Shown: in pieces, positions 1-10,843 of the stretch | Layout: every line of letters begins with the position of its first letter | Position numbering within the stretch: position 1 is the stretch's first letter | Source of the DNA: Acanthopleura granulata | Lineage: Eukaryota > Mollusca > Polyplacophora > Chitonida > Chitonidae | DNA: 64,000 nucleotides | Assembly: GCA_016165875.1 (NCBI GenBank) | Contig: JABBOT010000012.1 | Span: forward strand, 7,471,534-7,535,533 | Reading direction: 5' to 3' | Translations under genes and position numbers: made by a program | The notes under the pieces: model-generated | What the model saw: the letters and a program-made list of their open reading frames with translations, nothing else | Told to the model about the DNA's origin: nothing | The model's database searches: none

Positions 1-173
1 AATATACCAGATAGTAACAGATGATCATTTCATGTTAAATTTATAGCATTGGCTAATTAATATCAAGTAAACGTGTGTTTACAAAATATGGCATTTCTGT
101 GGAAGCTGTACAAGTATCAGTATAGGTATGGCAACCCATATCCAACGACCTGAAAACAGTTTCTAAGGAAGGG

Positions 174-509
174 TTAGTAACTCCTAACTGACTTTATAAG
201 ATCTTCAAAAAACACTTTCTTTGCATTACTGGAGGTTTTGCAATGAAATAACAGGTGTAAGATGGAATTTTCTACTAAACATTTCTCACAGTGATCTGAC
301 TCATGCTGACTGAATCTGTGTAAACATGAAGTCACTGAGATATCACCAGAGACCATTCGGTGAACAGGGACATGGGCCTGTCTATTTGGAAGCCGCACAG
401 ATTGAGAGGTCACAAGCGGGTACATCTGATGGAAAAACCTGCCTTTTGTGTCATTATCCCAGTCACACTGCCACAAACCAACGAAGAAGCTTTTTCGTTG
501 GCTCCTCAC
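174..509 (-). pseudogene. J ORF2 C-terminal Cys/His knuckle
   Basis: The minus-strand frame of 111 codons ends at 174. It contains RLPNRQAHVPVHR and then CEKCLVENSILHLLFHC, a CX2CX7HX4C knuckle typical of the end of RNase H-bearing LINE ORF2 proteins. The RNase H domain upstream (about 540-800) is in broken frames. Confidence 0.6.
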
Positions 510-894
510 TTCTGAAACAGAATTATTACATGGGTGACATTAAGAGGCCCGCCCTAGTCAGAGCGCCAGCATGTTTGTTAATAGGGACACCAATACGACT
601 CGACACCCACTCAAAGAAGACCCCTTAGTGAAGTATATAGGCATAGAACTTCAAGGACAAGTGGTAAGCATTTGGTGACATTCAGGCAGTTTAAAGATTT
701 CAAGGCAGAGAGGGAGTCACTTAATATAAAACATTTCATTGGTTTCAACAGGTTAAGAGACTGAAGAGCCATTAGAATACCTGTTAACTCCGTAAATAGA
801 CATATAATCAGACAATCTGGACTGAATTAAGTTCTGCGATGCTTATAGCATCCTTACCGGTATCTGGGCATTTCGAGGCATCGGAAAAAATGTG

Positions 895-1671
895 TCAATA
901 CTCTGACCAATTTCTTTTAACGTAAACATTACAACACACTCTCGTGACGTCTGAAGGGTCAGGCTTCTTAACCTGAGACAAGTTAGACGAAATGTTCGGT
1001 ATGCAAAGCTGCTTAGGTGGGAAAGGAGGAATAATACAGCCTTGGACCACAAGTTTGTCAGTACCAGATCTCTGAGAGATATTATTACCCCGGAGCTTTA
1101 AAGACTGGGGATCCTTCAGGTTATCTTCATACAGAACATCATAGACAGATGACTCCAGAATAACAGAGGCCGAATTTTCAGGGGCGGACATAAGTTTAAT
1201 AACATATTTTAAAGTACGGAACTGACGTCTAATGTATAATGGCCATTTATTACACAATAATTTAACCACATTGAGTAGTGTTGTTCTCAAACTTCCTGTA
1301 CATATCTGAAGAGCAGCACATTGCACGGCATCCAATTTAGCCTTAAGAGAAACACATGCTGAGTCGTTCGCTTCAGAACAGTAATCTAAACGTGTTGAGA
1401 TAAGGGCTCTGTTTAAATGTAACGAACTGCTCTTATCTGCCCTCCAAGATTTCCCGGAGATGGAACGTATTATATTCAAGACCTTTTGACATTTTGCAAT
1501 AAGATTGATATGTTCAAACAAAGTGAGGCACTTATCGAAGATCATAACCAAGCATTTAAATCTACAAGAGACTTTAATCATGCTGCCATTAAGACATAAC
1601 AGGTGCAAATAGTTTTGTCGCCTCCGACTAAACATCACACACTCTTCACATGTAAGAACTTGAAACCCCAC
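895..1671 (-). pseudogene. J ORF2 fragment: RT motif 7, thumb and connection
   Basis: The frame is open for 258 codons. It contains CVMFSRRR, then ISGKSWRADKSSSLHLNRALISTRLDYCSEA, a typical LINE RT C-terminal region (bad-spelling of 'YRSLVRSRLDYG'). This is followed by VQCAALQICTGSLRTT and the linker towards RNase H. The catalytic FADD/YADD segment that should precede it is missing because the RT palm has been deleted. The protein would have copied LINE RNA at the nicked target, but this copy cannot function. Confidence 0.7.
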
Positions 1672-1689
1672 AACTTAATCCATTTCAGG

Positions 1690-1966
1690 ATATCACCAAG
1701 TCCCTGAGAAGTTACAGCAATAGGACGATATGACTGCGGAGAAGTCATCACCAGGCATAGATACAGGAATAATAGCAGACTATTTCCGTCCAAAAGGTTG
1801 CTGCATATTCATCCAAATGGTATTGTACAGAGAAAGTAAAATATTGAGGCATTGGTCTGGGGGGATCTTCACGCGCTGACGAGTCGTTTGATGTATGAAG
1901 GGCCTGCTTTAACTCAAAGAGAAAAATCTTCGTTAATTGGCATGTCGTTAAATGCAATGATATCAA
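1690..1966 (-). pseudogene. J ORF2 fragment: RT N-terminal motifs
   Basis: On the minus strand, 1748-1966 reads as the first RT block: ELKQAL, then a degraded 'GxDxIPxxML' region, a run resembling LP..VQY..., and W. A frameshift then leads into SPQSYRPIAVTS at about 1710-1745. This is RT motif 1-2; the next recognisable block is motif 7. Confidence 0.6.
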
Positions 1967-2137
1967 ACTGCAGATCTTTCTCTATGTCGTCTTTGTGACA
2001 AGCAGTCAGCACCATAATTGTTTGAGCTAGACATTTGAGCGAAATAGTCTGCCAAGATGTCACACTTTTCAGGGATTGTAACGAAATGATCATCACCACA
2101 AATGAGGGCGGGGGCCTGGTCACTTCCATTTCTTCCA

Positions 2138-2145
2138 CTAATTGC
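2138..2145 (+). other. Target-site duplication of LINE A, left copy
   Basis: CTAATTGC at 2138-2145 is repeated at 6207-6214, immediately flanking LINE A. With one mismatch it extends to 11 bases (CCACTAATTGC / CCGCTAATTGC). Confidence 0.8.
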
Positions 2146-2487
2146 CCCCCCCCCCCCCTCCGTGGGGTTTCCGGGAATGAAAAGAATAGGACCCCAGTTC
2201 TCTAGAGAAGCTTGTCGTAGACGACTAACCTGGGGGAGACGACTAACCTAGGGCTCTTGTGTGGTTCCGGTAAATAGAATAGTTCCACACTCTAACCGGA
2301 CTTGTCGTACAAGGCGACTTAGAGGAGCAACCTGTTTGCCATGGGTTGCAACCCGTGATGGGGGAGGATGGGATGCTGAGGGAGGGTTGGTCTTGCAAGA
2401 TCATCATGCCCAACACTCCAAAAGACGGGTGGTCGAAAATGAAATCTATTCTTTATATCTTCGAACTCCGTTTCTTCTAATGTTTCT

Positions 2488-3800
2488 TTGTCCTTATCAC
2501 AGCCTTCGACAGTTGTGGGCAGAAATGAGAAAAACGAGATACAACTACATAGAGAATCGGGAAATAATTATTCCCCATCTTTTCTAGTGATACCTAACAA
2601 AAATAAAAATCAGGTTCGTATTAAAATAAATCACTTTGTATTGAAAAAAAAAACAACGATAGAAATCTAAGCAGGTACTCCAAAAAAGGTGAAAAATTAA
2701 ATTAGGGAAATATATTAGAATGTTATAGAAAAACAGCAGTGTATTTATTTCTTAAAACTTCAGAAAAATGGAGAACAGAAAGTTACTGCCACTCCGCATA
2801 ATACCTTAAACTGCTCTCACGGCAGAATCCGTGAGGGAGACCAGGACCTATATGATATGGCAGAAAACAAAATAACAGGGGAGCGTAAAGACCAGGGCGT
2901 AATAAATATTAAATGTTTCGCTATTCAAAGTTATGGTATTTTAATTAAAACGAATACCTACCTCTTAACGTTTAATAAACTGTCACTATCAACATCTACA
3001 TTTATTGGGCTTTACAGTGTGCGGGTGAAACTGTTTACCCCTACCCCGACAGGCTGTTTCTCCTGCCAGAGGCTTGTCCATGGCAGGAGCCAATAAATAG
3101 GTCTGCTTTAGATGTGCAGGTGCGGGTCACGAGGGCTTCGACTGCACAAATACAATAAAATGTTACAGTTGCAGCGGAGCCCATATGGCCTCTTCCAACG
3201 ACTGACCTCTGTTCAAAAAGGAAAAACAAATTATAACCTTGTAAAAATAATATATCAAGAAGCCAAGCGTTTGGTTTCTGTCAAGGATGGCTATACAAGA
3301 CCTTAGTATGAAAATGCTGTCAAGAAACCCTGTTTCTGTGAGGGTGCAAACATCTCTTACTTGGTCCTTTGGCACAGAGTAGCCACAGAAATTGATAAAC
3401 AAAACCTGTAAGTAGCACAGGCAGCTCATCATTACAAACCGACATAAATCGCACTGTAAAACCTGCTACTTTGCCTTATTCTCCTGTTCTTTCATCATCT
3501 GAGCAGAAATCATATCCGAAAAAATCAAAATCCAATAAAACCGTTGACTCTGCGCAAATTTCAGCAGGTGAAAATTGAAATCTGATAATGATCATAAAAG
3601 GGATAAACCTAGTGGCCCCACAGAGCGTCCATCTAAGGCCACTAAGGACCCTATCCAAACGTTTATTCAATCTGAATCGTTGATCCTTCAACATCGGATG
3701 CAGACGTGATGGGTGCAGACATCATCTGTATCTGGGTGATCTCCTAGCAGATCTCCCAAGAAAGGTCATCCCAGGTCCAGACATAAGTCTCCAATACGCC
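2488..3800 (+). pseudogene. LINE A ORF1 (RNA-binding protein), broken
   Basis: The frames 2488-2670 (MSLSQPSTVVGRN) and 2857-3096 (GERKDQGVINIKCFAIQ, then TYLLTFNK) are successive parts of ORF1 as seen in copies C and D. CCHC knuckles follow at about 3045-3215: CFSCQRLVHGRSQ (first knuckle), CAGAGHEGFDC-like (second) and a CNGAHMASSND block (third), in shifted frames. The C-terminal basic tail ends at about 3805. The protein would coat LINE RNA. The usual TAATG junction with ORF2 has lost its TAA (CCGCCATGTC). Confidence 0.6.
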
Positions 3801-3807
3801 TCCCGCC

Positions 3808-5934
3808 ATGTCTTCCTTAGACAAAATTATACAGTGGAATTGTCGAGGTCTTAAGGTTAATTTTATTGAAATAACACAACTAGTTCAATCTTTAAATCTG
3901 GTTGCCCTTTGTCTTCAGGAAACTCATCTGAAGACATCTGAGAAAGATAAAATATCTCTTAACAATATATGCTTATGGAACTTATTCTAACGAGGAAGAG
4001 CGAACGGGTGGCTGTTCCTTTGTCTTTGTATTACCTTCAATACGGAGCTTCAGGCTGCGGCCGTCCGTGTTTTCTTATCGCAACAATCACTCGATGTTCG
4101 GTTTATGGTCTTCCTCATTCTTCTTTGTGACTTTCACCATTGCAAGGAACATCTGCCAACCCTTTTGATGATTATGGGAGATTTGAACGCCCATACCCTC
4201 AATATGGGCAATAATAATATAAATGATAAAGGCAAAAGATTTGTTATCTAAAGACGAACTATGTTATTTCAACGACGGTTCTAATACCTATTTACATCCA
4301 GGTAATGGTTTATATTCTGCTATCGACCTCAGTATCGCGGATCCATCATTTTTCCAGCCATAGAGGACAGTCAAAAAAGGCCGAGAGCAGATTTAATCCT
4401 TATTCTAATAATAATAATTTAACCCAAATTCATATATTTAGAGGCAAGGCTCTAAAGATACGCTCTTGTTGGCGGAATTTTGTTTCAGGCATTACGTCAA
4501 AAACATCCATGCGTTATGTCTGGAACATGGTTTAGAAACTTACGGGTAAAAACAATAATACTAACGTTCAGCATCTAAAAGATGGTGATAGTTTATTAAC
4601 TTCACCACGTGATATAGTCAATAAAATAACTGAAACAATATCTCAGAAATCTTCATCCGAGATTATGATGTTGAATTTCAGTATATTAAAGATCAGGAGA
4701 AAATAAAATATTCTAAGAATTTAGAAGACTATAATCGTCTTTTTTCCATTGAAGAGCTTAAAAGTTCATTAAAAAGGCACACGATACTGTGTGTATTCCT
4801 GAAAATATAAGCTTCTGAATCATTTACCATCTGACCCACTTGAGATTCTTGTGGACTTACTTAGTCATATTTCGATAACTGGTAATTTTCCCCCGTCATG
4901 GAGGGAAGCGTGTATTTTCTCAGTTCCAAAACCACAGAGTTTATACGTAGAGGCTAACGAGCCTTTTTCTACATCCACAGGCGTGTAAAATTCAGCCTTT
5001 AATATGCCACTAAGCTTAAAGCACACCCAACAAACCCTGCCTACAACTTTGTTTTCAATCCATTATAGACAGGCAAATAAATTACATCTTACAAGATCAC
5101 TTCGTTCGGTGCTCGTGTTCGAGATCACATTGTGGAAGGCAACATGAAGCTTGAGGACATCGGTCCGGTTTCTTTTCCGGACTCCCCTCCCTGGTTTCTT
5201 CCACAACCTAAATTGATATTTGATCTACGTAAACATACTAAGGTAAATACACGTCCCGTGATCATTCAGCAAAGTTTTGCTGAAATTAGGGCTAATTGTT
5301 CGGATTATACATTTTTTATACACTGACGGGTCAAAGGATTGAGAGAGGGTTGCAACTGCGGCTGTCTTAGAACAGCGAGTCACATCTCTTCATCTTCCAT
5401 CCCCATCTTCAATCCTTTCTGCCGAGGCCAGCGCTATACTCCTGGCCCCATCATATGTTTCTTCTGGCTATGCCAAGAAAGCAGTGGCTCGTTATCCTGC
5501 CTTTTGACAATTGCAGATGATAAATTAAAAAACCCATTAATTCTTAAAATACTAGCCATACACAGAAAACTGATTAAGAGAGGTAAAGGCATTATATTCT
5601 GTTGGATACCAAGTCATATTGGTATGCATAGAAACACAGTCGTAGACAGGGAAATGAAACTACCCTACATAAGCCTTTGTCAAAAGCTGAAATCCCTATG
5701 GCAGGCAATAAACTGCAAGGTAGTCATCCTGTCATTGGCTGTAATTCTTCTCCTTATGGCATGTCTTATAGAGACCAAGTCGTTGGGCCTTCTCGTCCCA
5801 CGCACAATTTTATCTTGGCTGTGAGGAGTGCTCCTGGGTGTGTTTACACTTTGTCCTTGTTCGGGAAGCTCTCTACACAGTCTACTCCACATCTGAATTA
5901 TTTGACAGCGTCCATGGTGTTATTGATTGCTTAA
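3808..5934 (+). pseudogene. LINE A ORF2 (EN-[RT deleted]-RNase H-knuckle)
   Basis: ORF2 starts MSSLDKIIQWNCRGLKVNFI, the APE-type endonuclease N-terminus, and includes the LCLQETHLK catalytic Glu motif. An IMGDLNAH block lies near 4170. The RT starts near 4740 and stops at SVPKPQ (about 4925), where sequence jumps to the post-thumb segment SLYVEAN, removing the palm with its YVDD. RNase H remnants (TDGSK at 5325, SAEASAILL, then FCWIPSHIGMHRNTVVDRE at about 5600-5650) are followed by the terminal tail (SYRDQVVGPSRPTHNFI, about 5760). Many stops and shifts occur. Confidence 0.7.
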
Positions 5935-6190
5935 GGTAGACAGGATTACATCATGATTCCTTTTACATTAAACATACTTATTTCTAGTTCATATATACAT
6001 ATTAGAATTTTCAAAATTATCGTGGGTTTCGAGTTTTAATCGAAGTTTAGTTGTTTTACTTGGTTTTAAATACGTCTGTCTTTTTCATTTGTTTTGCATG
6101 TTCTTCTTGCAAACCATATACTAATACGTGCTTAAAGCATGTTCTCCGCACTATATGGCAGAAAATTGCCGATGTGGCGTAAAGCCATAT

Positions 6191-6539
6191 TCATTCATTC
6201 ATTCCGCTAATTGCTCTAACCTGTGACCACACAGACTTTACTGATGCATTTCTATCATTGCAGAAGAGTACTCGCTTCTGAGCTCGCTTAATGACACGCT
6301 GAGGGTCTGCCTTACACCTTTTACATGTCTTCCATGATCCTGAACGTTGTGCATTCTTATGCTGACTTTCTGTTTCTGATAGCATCAGTGCACCCATTGC
6401 TCCACCATGGCAGAGGGGCTCTTATGATAATAATAATGAATTTTCTGGACTTTCTAGCAGCAAAATTGATGGCCTTAACCACACTGTTTGAAAACACATC
6501 AACATGTTCACTAAAAAGACTGTAAGTGCCACTTTGCAT
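6191..6539 (-). pseudogene. J ORF2 linker between endonuclease and RT
   Basis: Two overlapping minus-strand frames (6357-6539 and 6191-6397) read VDVFSNSVVKAINFAARKS, then RAPLPWWSNGCTDAIRNRKSA, and after a frameshift SVKSVWSQVRAISG. P-WW-x4-C-x-A-x-RxR is the usual linker block between EN and RT in I/Jockey-like LINEs. An inserted ATT run (IIIIII) lies in the middle. Confidence 0.65.
6207..6214 (+). other. Target-site duplication of LINE A, right copy
   Basis: CTAATTGC follows the (CATT)n tail of LINE A and matches the left copy exactly. Confidence 0.8.
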
Positions 6540-6953
6540 TCCTCTCTATATGTGAATCAATCAGCTCTGTTAATTTTCAATCGTGGAGGATAACCCCGAT
6601 GGTTAGTGTGAGGGCAGTTTCCAAAGCTAGAAAGAATTGGAAAATGATCACTACCACATGGAGACTCTTAATCTGCACACCACGACGACAGAGTCGCCAA
6701 GTCATTCGAGCACAAAGTGAGATCTATTGCTCACAAATTCCAGGTGCGGGTGTCCAGTCGAGTTCCCGATCCCGTTATTCAGAACAAGAGCACTGTCCTC
6801 GATAAACTCACAAACCACTCGCATCATTATGAGAGCTGCCCCACACCCTGTGATGAGATGTTCAAGTCTTCACAAATGATAGATTATCCAGTCAGAGTGC
6901 TGACCAGGGAATTCAAATCATTCACGCATAGCTTGCTGCAAGGGCTGTACAGA

Positions 6954-7205
6954 TTAACAACATTGCCCGGACAGAGTTAACTGATAGCATTGACATTCGA
7001 AAGAATTGAATACAGGAAGCTTTACCTCAGTGTATGAAATGTCATATTTGATTGACATAGCTAACCCACCTCTAGGAGAAAAATGCCTGTCTGTTCTTTG
7101 GATGGAGTAGCCTGGAATGGTAAAATCCAAAGGAGGTTGAAAGAATGTTACTTGTGGACAATCCACATGAGGGAGGGTTTCCATATTGTACACATACAAT
7201 TTCAA
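6954..7205 (-). pseudogene. J ORF2 endonuclease fragment
   Basis: The 83-codon minus-strand frame includes GYSIQRTDRHFSPRGGLAMS and YTEVKLPVFNSFECQ, the central part of an APE-type LINE endonuclease. This enzyme nicks target DNA to prime reverse transcription. The C-terminal half follows at 6660-6950 in other frames (a CEFIEDSALVL-like block), and the catalytic N-terminus is unreadable. Confidence 0.6.
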
Positions 7206-7965
7206 TTTACTGGATATTCTGCTGCAGAATTGCCAGCTCTATTAAAGAGCTACTTTGTGGTCAAAACATCTGTGTCTTAAAAGCAAGGTGAATTGGTAAA
7301 GAATGGGATAGTCTGAATTGTTTTCCTAAATTGTGAAAATAATGCAGCGAATTAAAACCGATATTGTACGTTTCGTCAGCGTATACGGAAACAAAATATT
7401 TCTGTCGCTTCCACGTTGCCTAGTGTGACGTCAGCCATGACGTCATCAATCGCTGACGTATACATATATGACGCTGCCTTTTCAAACGCTCTTGACTTCC
7501 TCCCAGCATAAATGCCTTATTCAACGTCACATCTGCCTAATTCGACATCACACAGGGAATTTCATCACGTCACATCGGGAAAATTTTACCGACACAGCCG
7601 AAGATTTTGTTTTTCAAGGAATCTCCAGTTATATGAGTTAAAAAAATGTTATTCATCAAAATCCTTTTGAAACATGGTGTTAGGCTTACTCCGTAGGCTT
7701 TCTTGCATATCATTGTAATATTTCCACGTAATTTGTATTCTGACCAGAGTAACATTTTTTAAGAGTAACAAGAGAATTTTGATACACATGCTTATGATCC
7801 ATTATTTACGAGCATTACTTGTTTTATGACAGCCTGGAGCTCTGCTGAGCCAACAACGTCACCTCCAAGATGGCGTTTGGTACACTCAGTTTTATGACCT
7901 CAATGAAGTCAATGACCTCAGTACTTTTAGATGCATGTATTTTGAGATGATTTCAGGGAACAGCG

Positions 7966-8405
7966 TCACCACACTGGAAAAGAGACTGGTGAAATGATGC
8001 CTGATTGCACACCTACTTCCCCCTCAGTTTGTACAGCAATACTTTTCGTCAGTGATATGCTGATCGGCTGAGCCACCACAGTGGGACGCAAAGGTTGTGA
8101 TGGTTGAGAAAGAAAATGGGCGCTGACAAAGGCCGGATCTTGGGAAAAATTTAACGGATCGGAGAAAACGCTTGACTCGCGCACGCTTTTCAAAGCCTGT
8201 GCAAAGGACACCTTTGCAATAACCTTAATGTACTGTGTCTTCTTTGATCCCCTCTGCATTGGACAGCCAACGCAAGCAGCAGTGTCCGCCTCCACAATTG
8301 CCGTTTTTTTATTAGGGCACGAATCAGAATCATGAGTCTGGCCGCAGCGTGGACATCTTATCTTACCTCTACCTTCGGAGGCGCTGTGATTTAGGCACGG
8401 AGTAG
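7966..8405 (-). pseudogene. J ORF1 C-terminal region with zinc knuckle
   Basis: The minus-strand frame contains HSASEGRGKIRCPRCGQTHD, then SDSCPNKK, later ACVGCPMQRGSKK, and a 'VSFAQALKSVRESS' segment. Knuckles followed by a '(I/V)S(F/Y)A.A(L/V)K.V' segment are characteristic of ORF1 (gag-like, RNA-binding) proteins of Jockey/I-type LINEs. The open frame continues up to 8544 only because it runs into antisense sequence of the LINE inserted at 8390. The N-terminal part of this ORF1 should lie beyond 10844, where it is too decayed to read. Confidence 0.6.
8355..8389 (+). repeat. 35-bp direct repeat flanking the RTE-like fragment, left
   Basis: The sequence begins ATCTTATCTTACCTCTACCT and ends CTGTGA. 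It recurs at 10844-10878 with two mismatches. It encodes GRGKI of J ORF1 on the minus strand. Confidence 0.8.
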
Positions 8406-9230
8406 GCTTCGCAGTGAGGAACAGCCTCCTGAGTATGGTAGAGCCAGGCATCAACGGCTCAGAGCGACTCATGACTCTCCGCCTCAACACCACCGATGGC
8501 CCCGTCACCCTTGTCAGGATGTTTGGCCCGGCACTAACCGCCACACCAGACGCTAAGGACGAGCTCTATGAGAACCTTGCATTTATCATGAGGAACATCC
8601 CCAGCACAGAACAGCTGACTCTACTGGGCGACTTCAACGCCAGGGTAGGCGCTGACCATGACTCGTGGCCCTCTTGTCTTGGGCACTTTTCGCGTTTGCA
8701 AAATAAATGACAACGGACAGAGACTGCTCGAGCTTAGTGCTTTCTACAACCATTGCCAATTCCTACTTCCAAACCAAGCCACAACAGAAGGTTTCCTGGA
8801 GACATCCGCGTTCTATGCACTGGCACCAAGTGGATTTGATCCTTGTCAGACGAAACGCCATCAGGAATGTTCTCCACACCCGCTCCTACCACAGTGCAGT
8901 CTGCGACACAGACCACTCCTTGGTGTGCTGCAAGATCAGGCTACAACCAAAGCGGCTCCACCGTACTAAGAAAAGTGGAAACCCTCGCATCGACACTGCT
9001 AAGATGTCACAGCCTGACCTTGTGGAGCAGTTTACAGAGGCTTTCCAGAAAGAACTCTCTGCCTCACAACCTGAAGAATCTGCGCCCCTGCGGGACACTG
9101 TGCACAGCGCAGCCCTGGCTACCTTTGGGGGGAAGACCTCCAAGTCACATGACTGGTTCGAAGCAAAGTCGACCGAGGTGACTCCCGTCATTGAAGCCAA
9201 GCGCGCTGCCCTTGCAGAGTACAAGTGATC
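8405..9230 (+). pseudogene. RTE-like LINE: endonuclease C-terminus and linker
   Basis: Blocks in three frames read MRNSLLSMVEPGINGSERL, then LTLLGDFNARVG (the EN Asp/Asn motif, about 8620-8655), WRHPRSMHWHQVDLILVRR (about 8800-8850) and YHSAVCDTDHSLV (EN His motif, about 8890-8920). The frame 8707-9228 continues into the linker with SHDWFEAKSTEVTPVIEAKR. The endonuclease N-terminus is missing. Confidence 0.75.
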
Positions 9231-10843
9231 ACCCTGCGAACGATACCTACAGATCCTCACGGTTGCCAGGAGCAAAGTTAAGCAGACTGCTAGGCGTTGC
9301 GCCAACGAGTACTGGACTGAGCTCAGTGAAACCATCCAGACGGCCGCTGCAACAGGAAACATTAGAGGAATGTAAGACGGCATCAAGAAGGCAATGGAAC
9401 TAACCCAGAAGAAGATGATCAACAGATAAAGGGATGGGTGGAACACTACTCTGACCTCTACTCCCGTCAGAACATGGTGTCCCCCTCGGCCCTTAATGCA
9501 GTTGAGTGCCTACCTGTTCTGGACGAACTAGATGCTGGGCCAACTGCAGAGGAGCTCAGCAAGGCCATTGACAGCTTGGCCCAGGGGAAGGCACCAGGCA
9601 GCGACGGGATTCCCCCCTGACCTCATCAAGCGCTACAAGACTCTCCTGCTTCCTCTGCATGAAGTCCTCTGCCAGTGCTGGGAGGAAGGAGCTGTACCAC
9701 AGGACATGAGGGACGCCAAAATTACCACCCTCTAAAAGAACAAGGGTGAGAGAAGTGACTGCAACAATTACAGAGGCATCTCACGCCTCAGCATCGTCAG
9801 CAAAATGTTTGCTAGGGTCATCCTAATCCACCTACAGAAGCTGGCAGAACGGATCTATGCCGAGTCGCAGTGTGGTTTCCGTGCTGAGAGGTCAACAGTA
9901 GACATGGTTTCCCCCCTCCGCCAACTCCAGAGAGCAGAGGATGTCCATGTATGTTGCTTTCATTGACCTAACAAAAGCTTTTGACAGAAGAGATGATCTC
10001 TTCAAGATCCTGCCGAAGATTGGCTGCCCTCCAAAACTACAGAGCATGAGTCAATCCTTCCACACCAACATAAAGGGGGAAGTGCAGTACGACGGCAACC
10101 TCTCCGAGCCATTCGACATACGCAGTGGGGTCCTCGCGCATCACTCTTTGGGATTTTCTTCCCTGTGCTTCTCAAGCATGCCTTTGACACTGCAACAGAT
10201 GGAATCTACCTGCGGACCAGATCAGATTGCAGTCTTTTCAACCCTGACCGCCTCAGAGCAAAGACCAAGGTGCATGAAGCTCTCATCAGAAATATGCTGT
10301 TTGCTGACAATGCAGCTGTCGTATTCCACACGCAACAAGGACTACAGACGCTGATGGACGGTTTCTCCCAAGCTTGCAAAGATTTTGGGCTGACCATCAG
10401 CTTGAAAAAGACCATCGTCCTGGGACAAGACACAGTGGCACCACCAGCCATCACCATTGACAACTTCGACCTAGATGTTGTCAAGGAATTCACATACCTC
10501 GGCTCCACTATCAAAGATAACCTCTCCCTCGACACCGAGATCCACAAGAGGATCGGAAAGGCAGCCACAACATTAGCTCGCCTCACAACCCGAGTGTGGA
10601 CAAACTCCAAGGTGACTGTTTCTACAAAGATGGCAGTCTACAATGCCTGCGTTGTCAGCACCCTGCTATATGGCAGTGAGACGTGGACCACATATGCCCG
10701 ACAGGAAAGGAGACTGAACACCTTCCATATGTATAACATCCGCCGCATCCTGGCAACACCGAGTATCCAATGCAGAGATACTTTCTCGAACTGGCCTTTA
10801 GAGTATGTGTACCCTGCTCAGACAACGCATACTGCGCTGGCTT
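9231..10843 (+). pseudogene. RTE-like LINE: reverse transcriptase, inactivated
   Basis: Readable blocks are EHYSDLYSRQN (9438), LDELDAGPTAEELSKAIDSL with GKAPGSDGIPPDLI (motif 1, about 9530-9630), NNYRGIS (9760), FARVIL, SQCGFRAERSTVDMV (about 9865), YVAFIDLTKAFDR (9950, motif A), and LIRNMLFADNAAVVF (about 10290). At the last site the catalytic FADD reads FADN. The thumb follows as TYLGSTIKDNLSLDTEIHKR, LLYGSETW and a frameshifted end. Motif A is followed by a small deletion (KAFDRRDDLF), and the QG motif region is scrambled. Without the second Asp the enzyme cannot polymerise. Confidence 0.75.

Larger units (their letters stand above)
1..2145 (-). mobile_element. Degenerate non-LTR retrotransposon J, 3' half (RT, RNase H, Cys/His tail)
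   Basis: Read on the minus strand, this is the 3' part of an I/Nimb/Jockey-like LINE. From 2145 downward it shows the EN-RT linker, the start of the RT domain (ELKQALHTSNDSSA at about 1900), then YRPIAVTS at about 1700 joined directly to a motif-7-like LGDILKW segment. RT thumb sequence follows (ALISTRLDYCSEA; about 1300-1400). An RNase H remnant with a DSLSAL-like motif lies near 700, and a terminal CX2CX7HX4C knuckle lies near 250-300, with a stop at 174. Bases 1-173 are probably its 3' UTR. Multiple stops and frameshifts show it is dead. The upstream half continues at 6207 after the insertion of LINE A. Confidence 0.75.
2146..6206 (+). mobile_element. LINE copy A, I/Nimb-like family with CATT tail
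   Basis: This copy starts with a poly-C tract and the family 5' end (TCCGTGGGGTTTCCGGGAAT). It carries a 5' UTR to about 2480, ORF1 remnants (2488-3800), ORF2 from 3808, and a 3' UTR (about 5935-6190) ending TCATTCATTCATT. It is shorter than copy B because the RT core is deleted near 4935. The 5' UTR matches those of B, C and D, and the 3' UTR matches those of B, the fragment at 15012 and the fragment at 37365. It is inserted in LINE J. Confidence 0.85.
6207..8405 (-). mobile_element. Non-LTR retrotransposon J, middle part (ORF1 end and ORF2 endonuclease)
   Basis: This is the continuation of J on the other side of LINE A. On the minus strand it contains the C-terminal part of ORF1 (7966-8405), a poorly conserved junction (7280-7966), the APE-type endonuclease (about 6660-7205) and the EN-RT linker (6207-6540). 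The last codons before 6207 (VRAISG) run in frame into 2145 downward once the duplicated GCAATTAG is collapsed. Confidence 0.72.
8390..10843 (+). mobile_element. Unrelated LINE fragment inserted in J ORF1 (RTE-like, truncated at both ends)
   Basis: The + strand encodes the C-terminal part of an APE endonuclease, a long linker and most of an RT. It is cut on both sides: the first readable codons (AVRNSLLSMVEPGI) are mid-endonuclease, and the last (LRQRILRWL) are before the usual end of ORF2. It is flanked by a 35-bp direct repeat (8355-8389 and 10844-10878; 33 of 35 identical by eye) derived from J. Its GC-richer composition contrasts with the neighbours. The clade is uncertain; RTE-like is my best guess. 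Confidence 0.75.
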
